A DNA stretch of 64,000 nt from Euborellia annulipes (Eukaryota; Arthropoda; Insecta; Dermaptera; Anisolabididae): NCBI GenBank assembly GCA_023213315.1, contig JAKCPI010002426.1, positions 1 through 64,000 of the forward strand, written 5' to 3'. Shown one piece after another: positions 51,231 to 61,933 of the stretch. Every line of letters begins with the position of its first letter. Within the stretch, counting starts at the first letter, position 1. A model generated the notes under the pieces. That model was not told the origin of the DNA, ran no database searches, and saw only the letters and a list, made by a program, of their open reading frames with translations. The translations under genes and the position numbers were made by a program.

Positions 51231-52055
51231 TGTTAATTTTATTAGACAAATTGCCAAGGATTTGCTTATCCAATATTTGGTCCTTAGAAAAATTGGACTC
51301 AGGCCTCTTGTCCCTAAGAGGTCACCTATCCAAAGATTCATCTCATTTTTTGGCCTTGTTTTTTATTTTTCTTATTTTTTTTGGTTGTGTTTAGAAATTT
51401 TCTCTTTAATAAACCATCCAAGAACTGAAGGATTATTGATTAGGTATTTTTAGATGACTCCTGAGCCCTCATTAAGCTTATCAGTTGGATTAGACCATCC
51501 CTCTCTCAAAAGTTCTGATTAGAATTACAAAAAAAAAAAATGATCTAGTGAAGAGATGATAAATAATAGTAAAAATATCTCTCTCATCAGAAAAAAAAGG
51601 ATTGCCTCGAAATTTGTTCGTTTCTAGTCCTTGGCCTGTAATCAGACACGTTATATTGAAGGGTCGATTATGTGCCAGGATAGAGAGAATCACTAAATCC
51701 GATCGAAATCAAGATTACCTAATGAGTCTATGTTTATGTCAAAATTACCTACATCAGAAAGTACCCTAATGCCTATACTAATACTCTATTGATAGGTTAA
51801 TAAAATATTGCCCCTATATGTATGTTTGATTAATACATTAGCATTTGATGAACAAATCGTTAAAACTAGATTATTACACATGTGTGTGCTATTTTTATAT
51901 CACAACTAAAATTGAAAATATATCAACAGACACACTCTATATAATATATATTCATTAGATAGGGAAAATTTTATTTGATTTTATTATTATTGTATTATTA
52001 GACTTATGGGGACTTATATAGAGAGGTCGGTTAAGAACGTTGAAAAAAAAATTCC
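51231..52055. other. AT-rich intergenic sequence
   Basis: No repeat family member recognised. Open frames at 51153-51341, 51262-51453 and 51490-51693 show no domain. Confidence 0.5.
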
Positions 52056-52616
52056 CATCTCTCCTCTATATGAGTAATTATTATTGCATTCATGTCAGAT
52101 CAATGTCGAGATTTTGATGGATATACACGTTTTGAGATCCCCTGAGTCCAAAAAAAGTGGTTTTCGCAACATGTTCTGTCTGTGAACAAAATAATTCGAG
52201 AACGAAAAGAGCTAGGAGGTTGAAATTTTATATTTAACTCCGGCACCGCCCTGGGACATGACACGAAGCTTTTGAACAAAATACTGATGCACTTTTAAGA
52301 TTTTTTGATTAACACAAAATTTGCTCCAATGATTTTGATTAAAATTCAAAAATAAATTATTTTTTTAGATGCTCATTAAAATGTATATTCTCATTTTTAC
52401 CTTTGAAATCTTTTGAATCCCACTTTACTCTCTTACTTCATAGGAAAGAGGAGAAATGATTGCTGTGGTAACAAAATATAAATATTTTTCCATGTTTATA
52501 AATTTTACATCTTGAATTCTAATATAAATAAATGTTGACACGAAAAATCTGGTGTGATAAGCAAAGAACACAAATTTCAATTACCGAAGGTTGTGTGCTG
52601 TGCGACCAGTCGCACA
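52056..52616 (+). mobile_element. Family A element, diverged
   Basis: The AT hairpin end is mutated (TCCTCTATATGAGTAATT), the X-box is degraded (ATTGCTGTGGTAAC), and the terminal hairpin is shortened (GATTACCGAAGGTTGTGTGC-like). The CCGGCACCGCCCTGGGACATG region is present. Confidence 0.75.
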
Positions 52617-52771
52617 AAAATTTTTTTAAAGGGAACACCGGCCCTTTTATCTGATTAACTCCACTTCCTCTAAACTGCTTACATTAATTAAATATCATCT
52701 AAAGTATATTTTATGTCAGTACAACAATCGAAAAAGACCTGTACTAAAAATGTTAAAAAATTTTTTAATAA
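52617..52771. other. Spacer
   Basis: Short AT-rich gap between two family A elements; no features. Confidence 0.5.
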
Positions 52772-53340
52772 TGATCTGGTGTGACCGATCTGCACAGCAC
52801 CTTACCTTCGGTAAGAGAAATTTGTGATCTGTGTTTGGCACACCAGATTTTTCATGTCGATATATATTTAGTTTCCAACGATATATTAGAATTCAAGATG
52901 TAAAATTTATAAACATAGAAAAATATTTATATTTTGTTACCATGGCAACCATTTCTCCTATCTTTCCTATGAAGCACAAGAGTAAAGTGTGTTTCAAAAA
53001 ATTTTGAGAGCAAATTGAGAATATACATTTAAAAGAGCATCTAAAAAATAATTGATATTTGAATTTTAATCACATTCGTTGGAGTGAATTTTGAGTAAAT
53101 AAAAAAAAAATCCAAAAAGTACTTCAATAAAGTACTAGTGTCTATTCTTTAGCTGATTTATTTAAAATCTTCCTGTTCGATACCATAATTTAAATATCTA
53201 ATTTCAATTTCGTAGGTCTTTTTGTTCTTGAAATATTTTATTCATAGACACACAGACAGACTATTTCGAGGGAGCCTTAAAACGTGTATTTCCATCAAAA
53301 TCACGACATCGAACTTTGAGATGACCAATACTTTCTCTTT
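52772..53340. mobile_element. Family A element, opposite orientation
   Basis: Terminal hairpin (GATCTGGTGTGACC ... GGCACACCAGATT), exact X-box at 52936-52949, to ACCAATACTTTCTCTTT. It lacks the last hairpin arm, and the CACAGACA tract is short. Confidence 0.8.
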
Positions 53341-53480
53341 AAACAATATATAAAAACAATAATATTAATAATAATATGCTTGTTCTCTTTCTAATTACAT
53401 CCACCTATACTCTTTTAGTTTCCCCCCCCCCCCCCCCGATTGCATTAAAATTCGAGTAAATATTTTTTCTTAGGTTTTTT

Positions 53481-54128
53481 ACTTTCTCTTACCTCTATAT
53501 ATGTTAATATATAGAGAGAGAAAGTATTGGTTTCATGTCAAAAATTCAATGTCGAGATTTTAATGGATATACACGTTTTGAGGTCCCCTGAATCCAAAAA
53601 GTGGTTTTCGCGACATGGTCTGTCTGTGTACAAAATAACTCAAGAACTAAAAGAGCTAGGAGGTTGAAATTTTATATTTAAGTTAGGCGCCCCAATGGGA
53701 CGTGACACGAAGCTTTTGAACAAAATCGCCCAAAGAGTACCAATACTTTACTGATGCATTTTTTCAGTTTTTTTTTCGATTTGCTCAAAAATTGCCTCCA
53801 ACGATTTTTTTTTTAAATTCAAAAATCAATTATTTTTTTGATTCTCTTTAGAATGTATATTCTCATTTTGTCATTGAAATCTTATAAAGACCACTTTACT
53901 CTTGTACTCCATAGAAAAGATAGGAGAAATGGTTGCCATGGTAACAAAATATAAATATTTTCACATAGGCCTACTTATAAATTGTACATCTTGAAAATCG
54001 AATGTACCGTACTGTCGGAAACTAGATATATGTCGACACGAAAAATCTGGTCTGACAAGCACAGAAGACAACTTTCGATTACCGGAGGTAAGAGAAAGTT
54101 GTGTGCTATGTGCCAGTCACACCAGATT
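53481..54128 (+). mobile_element. Family A element, full length (about 648 bp)
   Basis: ACTTTCTCTTACC to CACACCAGATT with all blocks in order, no long microsatellite (only GTCTGTCTGTG), exact X-box at 53932-53945. Useful as a reference copy. Confidence 0.85.
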
Positions 54129-55640
54129 TTTTAACATTTATTTTTCTAAATTAAAAATTTTTTTACTCGGGACAAGAAGAGAACCCCTAGCATAAGAAAC
54201 GAGAAGTTCAATTAAATTAATTGAAAAATATTTTTGTTTTTATCAAATAAGAAAAGATAGTAGTTTTTGTTGGCTGAGACGCTTTGACCATGATTTGCAA
54301 TGATTATAATTAGCTTAAAGTTAATTTGACTTTGAGTTTGAGTTTGCTAATTAACCAGCTGAGAAGTTGTTGTAAGAAGAGATAGTTTTTTCCAGAGAGA
54401 TGTTTATCAATAATTATTTAACTACTGTCGGACGGCCATTGAATACACACGTAGAGTATAAAATCAGAAGCTGCCTGTCTGTCTGTCTCCCCAGATCAAT
54501 GTTAAGAATCTGGAAATTTATTAACTCTTCAAGATTTAGGATGACGCTATTGCCGCCACTGTACTGTCGCGTTGTTCGGAATTCCACATTAAAGGTTCAC
54601 TGCGACCAGCTGCGGGCGTGTAGATCCCTCGATCATTTTTAATCATTTTTACTCGGGAACTGCTGCACTCTGGAGGATTAGTATTGAAATTCAGACATGG
54701 TTCATGATTACACCGAATAACTACCATAATTCAGTATCCAAAGAGGGAAAAATAAGAAAATTGTTTTTCAACACAAAACAAGTTTAATTTTTTAGGCGAT
54801 CAATTTCGATTTTTAGCACTCACTGTACAATTTTATTAAAGCTTCTTCATACTTTACTGGAAAAATAAAACATTAATTTTATTAAACACATAAATTTCCT
54901 GTATTTTCGTGAGTTGTTAAAATTCCCACCTACGAGCTATTTATATAAAAGATAAATGATTATTTTTAACAGATAAAATTAATTTGACAAGATCTCATGA
55001 TTATTATGAATTTCTTAATTTTTTTTTTTTTTTTTTTAATTTGACTTTGTGTGTGAGGCCAGAGCATATTCACTTTCCTATACTCAACAATATCTTCAAA
55101 CTTATTCCTTTATGAGGGAATTTCGATTGATAATAAGTAAAGACTGGACAAAAAAGCATAAAAATACGGTATGTAAAAATAAAAAGCATAAAAATACGGT
55201 ATAAAAAAAAAAGTTCAAAAGCATAAAGATCTTGAATAAAAAGTTGGTCAATAAGCATAAAATTTGAAAAAAGGATTTCATAAGCAACTTCTACTCTACC
55301 AATGGCGGATACAAAGGGGGGAGTGAGAATTGCCTCTTTACCCCCCCCCCCCCCCCCCCCCCCCGAAGGATTTGCTATACATGAACGTTTTTGCTGATTA
55401 ATGTTTTTAATTATTTTTAAAAATTAATTAATTAATTAATTAAAGAAAAAAATAATAAAATTTAATTATATAACAATGTTTATTATTTTTCATTTGAGAG
55501 ATTTAATTTTTTAATTAATTTTTTTTTGCTTTAATTTTTCATAAGGCAATACAAAACTCAAAGCTTTCCAATTGGCAAATTCTGATTTTTCTGAAATTTT
55601 TTTGCGCCTCCCCTTTGAGATTTTAGGAACCCGATTATTT
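54129..55640. other. Intergenic sequence, no gene supported
   Basis: 54280-54730 is more balanced in composition and not repeated here. Frames at 54400-54642 (plus) and 54536-54727 (minus) overlap on opposite strands. Around 55100-55280 AAAGCATAAAAATACGGTAT is repeated. A C run of about 25 bases lies at 55340-55364 next to a MITE-like AATGGCGGATACAAAGGGGG. Confidence 0.45.
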
Positions 55641-55644
55641 TTTT

Positions 55645-56065
55645 CATCATAACGTCCTCTATAAGACTTCAAAATTCGGTTTCAAAATTCAAACGGGAAG
55701 TTGATTGATTGATTGATTAGTTGTTCTGGGGCTTCTCTTTGCACTGCGACCTTCTATATCAGATCTATTGTGCTCCCCCGATCTAGGAATGGTTCGAATT
55801 CGGGTGATGTTTTACCCCTGAATTCCTATGTCCATCCCTCAGGCCCTAAGTGGTGCCTGGAATTGGAGAGGATGTGTACTCCCTTTTGCTCCAGCAGAGA
55901 CGTTCGACTTTGGTTGAATTTTTTCGGCAAGTTGGCTTCGAACTCGAGTGACATTTTACCTCGTATTACTAACCCTCAGCTTATCCGATAAGCCACGCTC
56001 GCCTCAACGGGATGTTGGTCAAACAGAACTTGACAGACAGACGGACGGACACTCCGCTATTATAG
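55645..56065 (+). repeat. Repeat R3 copy split by a SINE
   Basis: AACGTCCTCTATAAGACTTC, then AAAATTCAAACGGGAAGTTG; after the insertion GTCAAACAGAACTTGACAGAC, AGACGGACGGACACTCCGC, TATTATAGG. Matches 11440-11500 and 25610-25715. Confidence 0.65.
55704..56005 (-). mobile_element. Second tRNA-derived SINE family with (CAAT)n tail
   Basis: On the minus strand the head reads GGCGAGCGTGGCTTATCGG (box A-like TGGCTTATCGG) and ACTCGAGTTCGAAGCC (box B-like) near 55936-55951. It ends in (CAAT)n (ATTG repeats at 55704-55718). AACGGGAAGTTG (55692-55703) and AACGGGATGTTG (56006-56017) are the TSD. It shares no sequence with the common SINE. Confidence 0.75.
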
Positions 56066-56358
56066 GAGAAGAAACTATGATATTACTCAGCAAGAGTATT
56101 TGGAGAATCAAAAAGTGCATCTATCAAAATCCATATAAAGAATGGAACAAGCAAAAAAATTTTCTTCTGAATCCAAGCTAGTAGGATGATTGTTAATTAT
56201 GCCTAAATCGATATCAGGCTGTTGGTGGTGCGTAACGTTTCTCATACGGCATCTGCTCTCCTCATTTTGTGCGTGCATCATGGAATTGATTCAGGATTCG
56301 AAAACCCCTCGCAGTCCGTCTGCTTTATTTTAAGAATATCGCGCATCCTAATAATGCC
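56066..56358. other. Intergenic sequence, no gene seen
   Basis: Mixed composition. The frame running into 56222-56497 continues into the retroposon and is spurious. Confidence 0.45.
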
Positions 56359-56500
56359 TTATTTTTTTTTTTTTTTTAATTTATTTGGGGCTTCCAGCCA
56401 GCGGCCACTCCGCCCATTTACAAACATGATTACAAAAATAAATACATTACAAACAATATTCATACAAGAACATAATATAAATAATACACAATTCTAAATA
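56359..56500 (-). mobile_element. LINE 3' end with poly(A)
   Basis: On the minus strand GGGCGGAGTGGCCGCTGGC, TGGAAGCCCCAAATAAATT and poly(A). Similar in layout to 11539-11669. The 5' limit is unclear. Confidence 0.55.
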
Positions 56501-56907
56501 ACATTAATATAAAAAAATACACAAAAATAACATTTTACAAATAATACAATACAAACAATGCTAGTATAAATAACACCATATAAATAACACTTATAAGAAA
56601 TAGATATTACAATAACATTGATATAAAAACGTACCTATAAATAAAAACGCTATAAAAAGAGAAGCGATTGGCAAGTCTATGTGGGGTAATGTTTAGAGGG
56701 CTATCTGGTGTATTTTCAGAAAATTGTGGATAGCCTGAACTATTGAGCCTTATTAAATAAAAAAAAAAAAAACAACAACAAAGAAATGGAACAAAAGTAA
56801 AATAATAAGATTTAGATGCTCTTAAATAAACATTATAGCTTCCAGAGGCGCATTTTAAAAGAATAAACAAAAAAATACTGTTGAAAAATAGAAAAATTAC
56901 AAAATAT
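56501..56907. other. AT-rich sequence, possibly the upstream part of the same LINE
   Basis: Repeats of AATAATACA/ATAACA words; no recognised domain in the minus frames at 56607-56870 and 56833-57171. Confidence 0.4.
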
Positions 56908-57509
56908 CATCGGCATATTTATTGAGACTAACGCCCAGGATTTAGGCAACCCAAATGGCACCAAACTACGATTCGAAAACGAAATTAAGTTTTTTTTTTT
57001 TTTTAAATAGGTTGGTAGCTGGGTATATGCATGGGCGTAACTAGGGAATTTGACTGGGGGGAGGGGTGCATGGGACCAGCTATCCTCCGGGGGGCCTAGA
57101 AAGCCCCATATTTTCTCAATTTTTCTTGGGACAGAGGGCTTTCTGGGGGGGGGACCCCTAGTTACGCCCATGGGTATATGAGATTGGAATCGGCAGGAAT
57201 AAAACCACCGTCGAACACCTTTACACTTTATTCAAGACGGACGTTTCGATAAATATAACAGCCGCCATCTTCAGTGTCAATGAAAGTTTCTTAATTAAAC
57301 GCTGATTTTATTCCTCTGACTCCAATAAGTTATTTTTTTCTGCTAAGACTTGGGGATAATTTTAATTTTATAATATAACTTGAAAATAGAATATTAAAAA
57401 ATATAATATTTACTGAATTTTATGAAAAATTCTACTTTGGACAAGGTTCTGCCATGTGCCATTTGGGTTGCCTAAATCCTGGGCGCTAGTCTCAATACAT
57501 ATGCCGATG
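56908..57509. repeat. Long-armed inverted repeat with nested MITE and hammerhead-like debris
   Basis: Arms of about 53 bp: 56908-56960 (CATCGGCATATTTATTGAG, ACGCCCAGGATTTAGGCAAC) mirrored at 57457-57509. Between them are the MITE 57030-57172 and, at 57230-57280 on the minus strand, CTGAAGA ... GAAACGTC with a weak stem II. Confidence 0.65.
57030..57172. mobile_element. hAT-type MITE, complete, perfect TSD
   Basis: Ends CATGGGCGTAACTAGGG and CCCCTAGTTACGCCCATG. GGTATATG flanks both sides (57022-57029 and 57173-57180). At 143 bp it is the shortest complete MITE here. Confidence 0.9.
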
Positions 57510-57523
57510 ATGCTAGAGCCCTA

Positions 57524-57672
57524 GAGAATAGAGCCGTGAAGTTAGACAACCAGAGTGCTTAGATAATAAATAAATAAACTTTTTTTAATATTGCAGAGGA
57601 AATATTATGTTTTGAGACAACAATTATGCCAGCTAAGCAGTCTGGTTGTCTAACTTCACGGCTTTATTCTCT
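57524..57672. mobile_element. Tc1/mariner-like MITE with TA target
   Basis: Inverted ends of about 31 bp: GAGAATAGAGCCGTGAAGTT then AGACAACCAGA, mirrored as TCTGGTTGTCTAACTTCACG then GCTTTATTCTC, with TA directly outside each. 149 bp, no coding sequence. Confidence 0.8.
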
Positions 57673-57789
57673 AGAGGTGGCGATTAATATTGAAACTGAC
57701 TGTACAAAGGATAATAAAATAATTTAATCTAAAAATATTTTTTACCACTTGACTAAAACTCATCCGTTATTTAAATATAAATATATATT

Positions 57790-57829
<40 letters not shown>

Positions 57830-58332
57830 CTAAGATGCCAAAGACAAAAAAAATCATCCTTGATGCACAAATTATTTAATTTAAAAGCAAAATAGGATGT
57901 CAAAAATTTTAGTGCCTTTTAAAGATTTATGGCTTTAAATAAAAGATCTTACCCCTTTTGTTGGATATTTATTTATTTATTTATTTATTATTATTACTTA
58001 TTAGATGAAAAGATACAAAATCATAAAATTGATCTCATTTTTGCCCTTGGCCTCTCTCTCTGGTCTGGATCGATGAAATCATTTAAAAAAAAAATTTTAT
58101 CCTGTCTTTTCAAGGGTTGGTTTTTTTATATAATAATAAATATAGACTAGTATATAATTAAAAGCTTTACAATGTCTTTATATTAGAGATTAATATGTTA
58201 GATAAAAAATAGGCCAGGTGTTGAGAAAAAATTAAAGGATTAGGAAATGCATTCAGAATTAGAGATTAAGAAAACGTAGCATGAATTATTTAAAAATATA
58301 ATGCAAATTAAATTAAAAATAAAAAGATTTTA
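57673..58332. other. AT-rich sequence with a (TA)n tract
   Basis: (TA)n at 57795-57826 and a (TTTA)n tract at 57964-57990. The frame 57929-58150 is unrecognised. Confidence 0.5.
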
Positions 58333-58760
58333 AAGTGAAACTTTTATTTTATCCTCTTAAATTTTTTCACTCTTCTACCACTCTGCCCCGTTACAAGCCG
58401 TGACGTCACAATCCGTGACGTCAAAAATTTGAAAGTTGAAATTAAATATATATGATAAATTATAAAAAAATAATTGTGAGATTTATTTATTCAATTTTTA
58501 AATTGATAAAATATAATTTTTAAAATAATTTAAAATGATTCAAATCTTAATTATTAAATAAATATTGTTCTCAGTTTTTAACATGCCTCTATTGATTTCC
58601 CATTTTCCAATTATTAAGTTAAGATTAAAAACGCGATTTTAATACTCTTAATTGAATAATTTTCTGAAAATTTTCAGTTAAACGCCTACGATCCGAAAAA
58701 AAGTTTCACTTGCATCGTGCTTTCATAAAACCAAACAATGATTTTTTTTTTTATTATACC
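58333..58760. mobile_element. Second copy of the TGACGTCA-bearing element
   Basis: Matches 27583-28003 throughout. CCGTGACGTCACAATCCGTG then ACGTCAAA (58396-58425) carries one full CRE palindrome and a second GTGACGTCA. After the end, CATCGTGGTTTCATAAAATC repeats part of the terminus. Confidence 0.7.
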
Positions 58761-59400
58761 CTCATTTGCATCGTGGTTTCATAAAATCACACAATGATTT
58801 TTTTTTATTATACCCTGACCAGAGATCCTGGGTTCAAATTTGATCTCGCTTAGAACGTGTCCAAAGATGGTCCTAGACATATGATTTTACCTTCCTCTAT
58901 TGTTACTAGAATTGGATTCACGAATTTTTTTTTCTCTTTTCTTAATGAGATGTTTGACATAGATGAATTTTAATAAAGCGAATATTAAAATAAAATATGA
59001 ACAGGCCTATATTCGTATCTAATGCTTAATCTTAAGTAGCTGCTTTTATTTTTAAGAAACAGACAAGAGCTCAAGATTTTCTTTTAAGATATTATTTAAT
59101 TTAATAAAGAATTTTATTTTTTATTTCATCTAATTATTATTATTAATTAGGAGGCGTGGTTTCAGTACAGTAGATAAAGAGATCATTTATTTTTATTTTA
59201 AAGATAAGATGAACTCTATCTCGTTTGTTTATTAATTTTTATTATTTGGGCATCGAACCCCGAACGTTAGTATCAATGAAAACTCACCAGGACTGTGTTG
59301 ATATTTAGTAGAAAGGATAGGTCGATTCAGTCCAATAAAAATATATAAAGAATAATTTTATATATTTTTTATTATTCAATTCAATGTCCAGATCTCAGAC
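58761..59400. other. AT-rich sequence, no gene seen
   Basis: Includes AGAGATCCTGGGTTCAAATT (58822), a lone tRNA T-arm-like sequence, and GGGCATCGAACCCCGAACG (59248), another; neither has a full cloverleaf. Confidence 0.45.
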
Positions 59401-59450
59401 CTGACGGTTTCGGCCACTTTGCTGTTTGCCTTCCTCAGTGAGGGCCGGAT
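59401..59450 (-). ncRNA. Hammerhead-like motif downstream of the PLE endonuclease remnant
   Basis: On the minus strand: CCGGCCCTCA, CTGAGGA, A, stem II GGC...GCC type, GAAA, CCGTCAGG. Core bases fit, but stem I (CCT/AGG) is short. It lies about 560 bp downstream, on the same strand, of the GIY-YIG remnant at 60006-60368. Confidence 0.5.
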
Positions 59451-59719
59451 CTAAATGATATACGTTATAAAATATTTTAATTTATGGTGGTTAAGAATTT
59501 TATTTTACTTTACAAACATATTTACCTAGATAGGTGAGATGAAGTTATCATTTAGATCCTTAACAAAAATATAGTAAGACATATAATTCGAAAGTGATGA
59601 CATTCACTCTGCTCGTCATGCAATTAGAATATAAAACAAAAAGATTTTGAGGAAGACATGAGCACAGGTGTGCCATCTAGTGGTCAATTTAGGACTACAT
59701 GGTTATAATTTTAAATATG

Positions 59720-59874
59720 ATGCCTGACCCCACAATAGATATATTCTCTACAACGGTTATCGTCAAAGTCTTAAATGGCCTGAGTTGCCGAAAAGACTGT
59801 ATGAATGTGTGTGTGAATGTGAGTGTGAATGAGAAAAAAGTGTGAATGTTTAAAAAAAAAAAAAAAAAAAAAAA
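59720..59874 (+). mobile_element. SINE 3' part
   Basis: ATGCCTGACCCCACAATAG, ACGGTTATCGTCAAAGTC, GCCTGAGTTGCCGAAAAGAC, (GTGTGAAT)n and a poly(A) of about 23. It lies between the hammerhead-like motif and the PLE remnant, so it entered the old PLE copy. Confidence 0.85.
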
Positions 59875-60005
59875 TTTTAAATATTTTTATACAAATACAA
59901 ATTAATAAATATTAATTAAATTCAAATGAACATTTTTATATAATTGTTTTTTAAATTTTAAATTTTAAAAGTAGGAAAGCAAAAATTATACAATATTAAT
60001 AACTT

Positions 60006-60368
60006 TTATTTGTTGATTTTATTTATAATCCCGGTGTAGTTGTTACTGAGATATTCTGTGTCACTCTTGAAATTTATGGTACGATTTCTGATGAGTTGAA
60101 TGTGAGCTGCCTCTTTGAATTTCCTCTTCTGATCATTTTTTTCGTGGCATAGAATGCTTGAGCCCTCATAATCCATCTCATGATTCATGTCGAGACAATG
60201 AATTGCTAATGCTGACTTCATTTGTTTGTTCTTCACTGTTTTGAAGTGTTCTTTTAGGCGTGTTTTTAAGGGACGTTTCGTTTCACCTATATAGATGTAT
60301 GGTTTTTTGTCCGACTTTTTTTCGAAACTTTGAAGAGAAACTTCTGTATACAGTAGAGCAAGTTCGAT
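60006..60368 (-). pseudogene. GIY-YIG endonuclease remnant of a Penelope-like element
   Basis: An open frame of 120 codons, without its true start (a stop lies just upstream at 60369-60371), matches the C-terminal endonuclease of EN-plus Penelope-like retroelements. Visible features: YIYIG at about residues 24-28 followed by ETKRPLKTRLKEH (YIG half, catalytic-type Arg, then His), SALAIHCLDMNH at about 52-63, EAAHIQL with the metal-binding-type Glu, and a following NRTINF. The family enzyme nicks target DNA for priming. The reverse transcriptase half is not found upstream, so this is a 5'-truncated copy. The reading frame ends NKINK before the stop at 60006-60008. Confidence 0.75.
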
Positions 60369-61288
60369 TCAACCCAAATAGGAATTTCCAATGCTGACAA
60401 TTGTCATTTGCCAAGCCTTGGATGGTGCTATTGAGCCAAGGCTTGGCCCAATGGTATTATACCGCTAAACTTCTGTGCCTTGGGAAGTCACCTTTGAGCC
60501 AAGCCTGGTCCATTAGTTTGGTATTTTTAAACCGAGCCTTGAGGAGTTACCACTGGTTCAAGCCTGGTCTTAAGCTTGGTCCGATTATTTGATTGAATTC
60601 ATTTTTATTTACTTTTCCGGAAAAATAAAAAAAAATTTTCACACTTTCAAAAATAAATCAACTTTATTCTTTTTGATGATTTTAGAAGCATTTAATAATT
60701 GAAGGGCTTAATGGAAGATAGTCATAGGCCACAATACATTAGTTTCGAGATATAGACAAATTAAAGTTTGTCTCAAATCTGTAAATCAGCCACTCCTCGA
60801 CTAGAAATTTTAATGTAAGACCTATTGGGTCCTTATTGGGCCTCCCTATAGGGATGTTACGCAAAGTTCTGTCTGTCCCAGATTATTTCCCATTTAGGTC
60901 CCACACAGAACCTAAATAGGAGAAATTGACTATAAGTTATTTTATTTTTCCTGAGAATTTCCCGATTGGGTTCTAATTGGGCCCTTAGAGGGATTTCCTT
61001 TTAAGCATGCCTCCTTGGGACCCAAAGAGGTCCAGATGTATATTCTGGGCAATCCCAAAGTAATTTCTAGTAAATTGTGAAATCTTAGTTGAAGAATTAT
61101 GCTTTCTAACCGCTTAAAGCCGGCTGACAATAATGTAATGTGCGGACTTTTTTAACAGCATGTGGTTTGCTCACAACAAAACGTACCAGGTAAATGCCTA
61201 TACTTCGGTACGAAACGTCAGCAGTGAGAGCGAAAATTGAATAAAAAAAAATCACATGTCTTGTTTGTTTTTCTAACTCCATCACCTT
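60369..61288. other. Non-coding sequence with degenerate repeats
   Basis: 60405-60590 repeats a GAGCCAAGCCTGGTCCA-like motif three to four times about every 65 bp. 60800-61050 repeats ATTGGGYCC / CCTAWATRGG words. 61204-61225 has GGTACGAAACGTCAGC, the 3' half of a hammerhead-like motif without its CTGANGA. Confidence 0.4.
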
Positions 61289-61397
61289 AATACCCGTATT
61301 CGTAGTCGTTCCTTGAGGAAGAATGAATCCTTATATCTATACTTTTATATAGGCATAAGGATTCCTTGTTCTTCAAGGAATGACTATGAATACGGTT
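61289..61397. repeat. Hairpin repeat (about 50-bp arms)
   Basis: ATACCCGTATTCGTAGTCGTT and CCTTGAGGAAGAATGAATCC are mirrored by GGATTCCTTGTTCTTCAAGG and AATGACTATGAATACGG. The MITE that follows is inserted in the last bases of this palindrome; ATACGGGT after the MITE completes it. Confidence 0.7.
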
Positions 61398-61933
61398 CAG
61401 GGGCGTATATAGAAATTTTTTTCGAGGGGGGCCTGAACTCAAAAATTTTTCTGAACATTTTAACGAACATTTTCTATTTCTTCTTTGATTATTTCAAAAA
61501 CTATTCAGTTTTCGAAAAAATGTCAAAGAATAAAAACTTTTTAAAATAGAGTATTTTATCATAATATAACAAAAAAATTGAAAATTTCAAAATTTTTGAA
61601 AAAACTTTTTAAGTAAAGTACTACTTCCAAGTGACCAAAAGTTGATAGAAATCTACAATTTTAGTGTAAGGAGCATATACCAAATTTCATCCATCTAGCT
61701 GCTTTGGTTTTTAAGCAATCGTGTTCACACACACACCCAGACGTAATTCCAAAAGAATATACGAGAAAGTCTCGGGGAAGTCAATCCCCATATTTTCTTT
61801 TGCGGAACCAAAGTTTTCCATCCTGGGGAAAAATTTGTTGCGCTGATGACGGTATATCCCTATATATGTATATGTGTTTGGGAAATTTCGGGGGGGCCGG
61901 GCCCCCTCGCCCCCCTCCTTATAAACGCCCCTG
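61398..61933. mobile_element. hAT-type MITE, long form (536 bp)
   Basis: Ends CAGGGGCGTATATAG and TTATAAACGCCCCTG. Flanks ATACGGTT and ATACGGGT differ by one base. The right 130 bp match 42478-42615 (TTGCGGAACCAAAG, TTTGTTGCGCTGATG). The extra internal part is not in the shorter copy. Confidence 0.8.

Noticed and set aside
930..54128. CRISPR array made by the regularly recurring AATCTGGTGTGAC hairpins
   Set aside because: Copies are hundreds to thousands of bases apart, in both orientations, and belong to a long dispersed element in eukaryotic DNA.
57230..57280. Hammerhead motif on the minus strand
   Set aside because: CTGAAGA and GAAACGTC are present, but stem II does not pair convincingly and stem I is weak; kept only as debris in the inverted repeat entry.
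61195..61225. Hammerhead motif around GGTACGAAACGTCAGC
   Set aside because: The 3' half and a possible stem II (GTACC/GGTAC) are present, but no CTGANGA precedes it.
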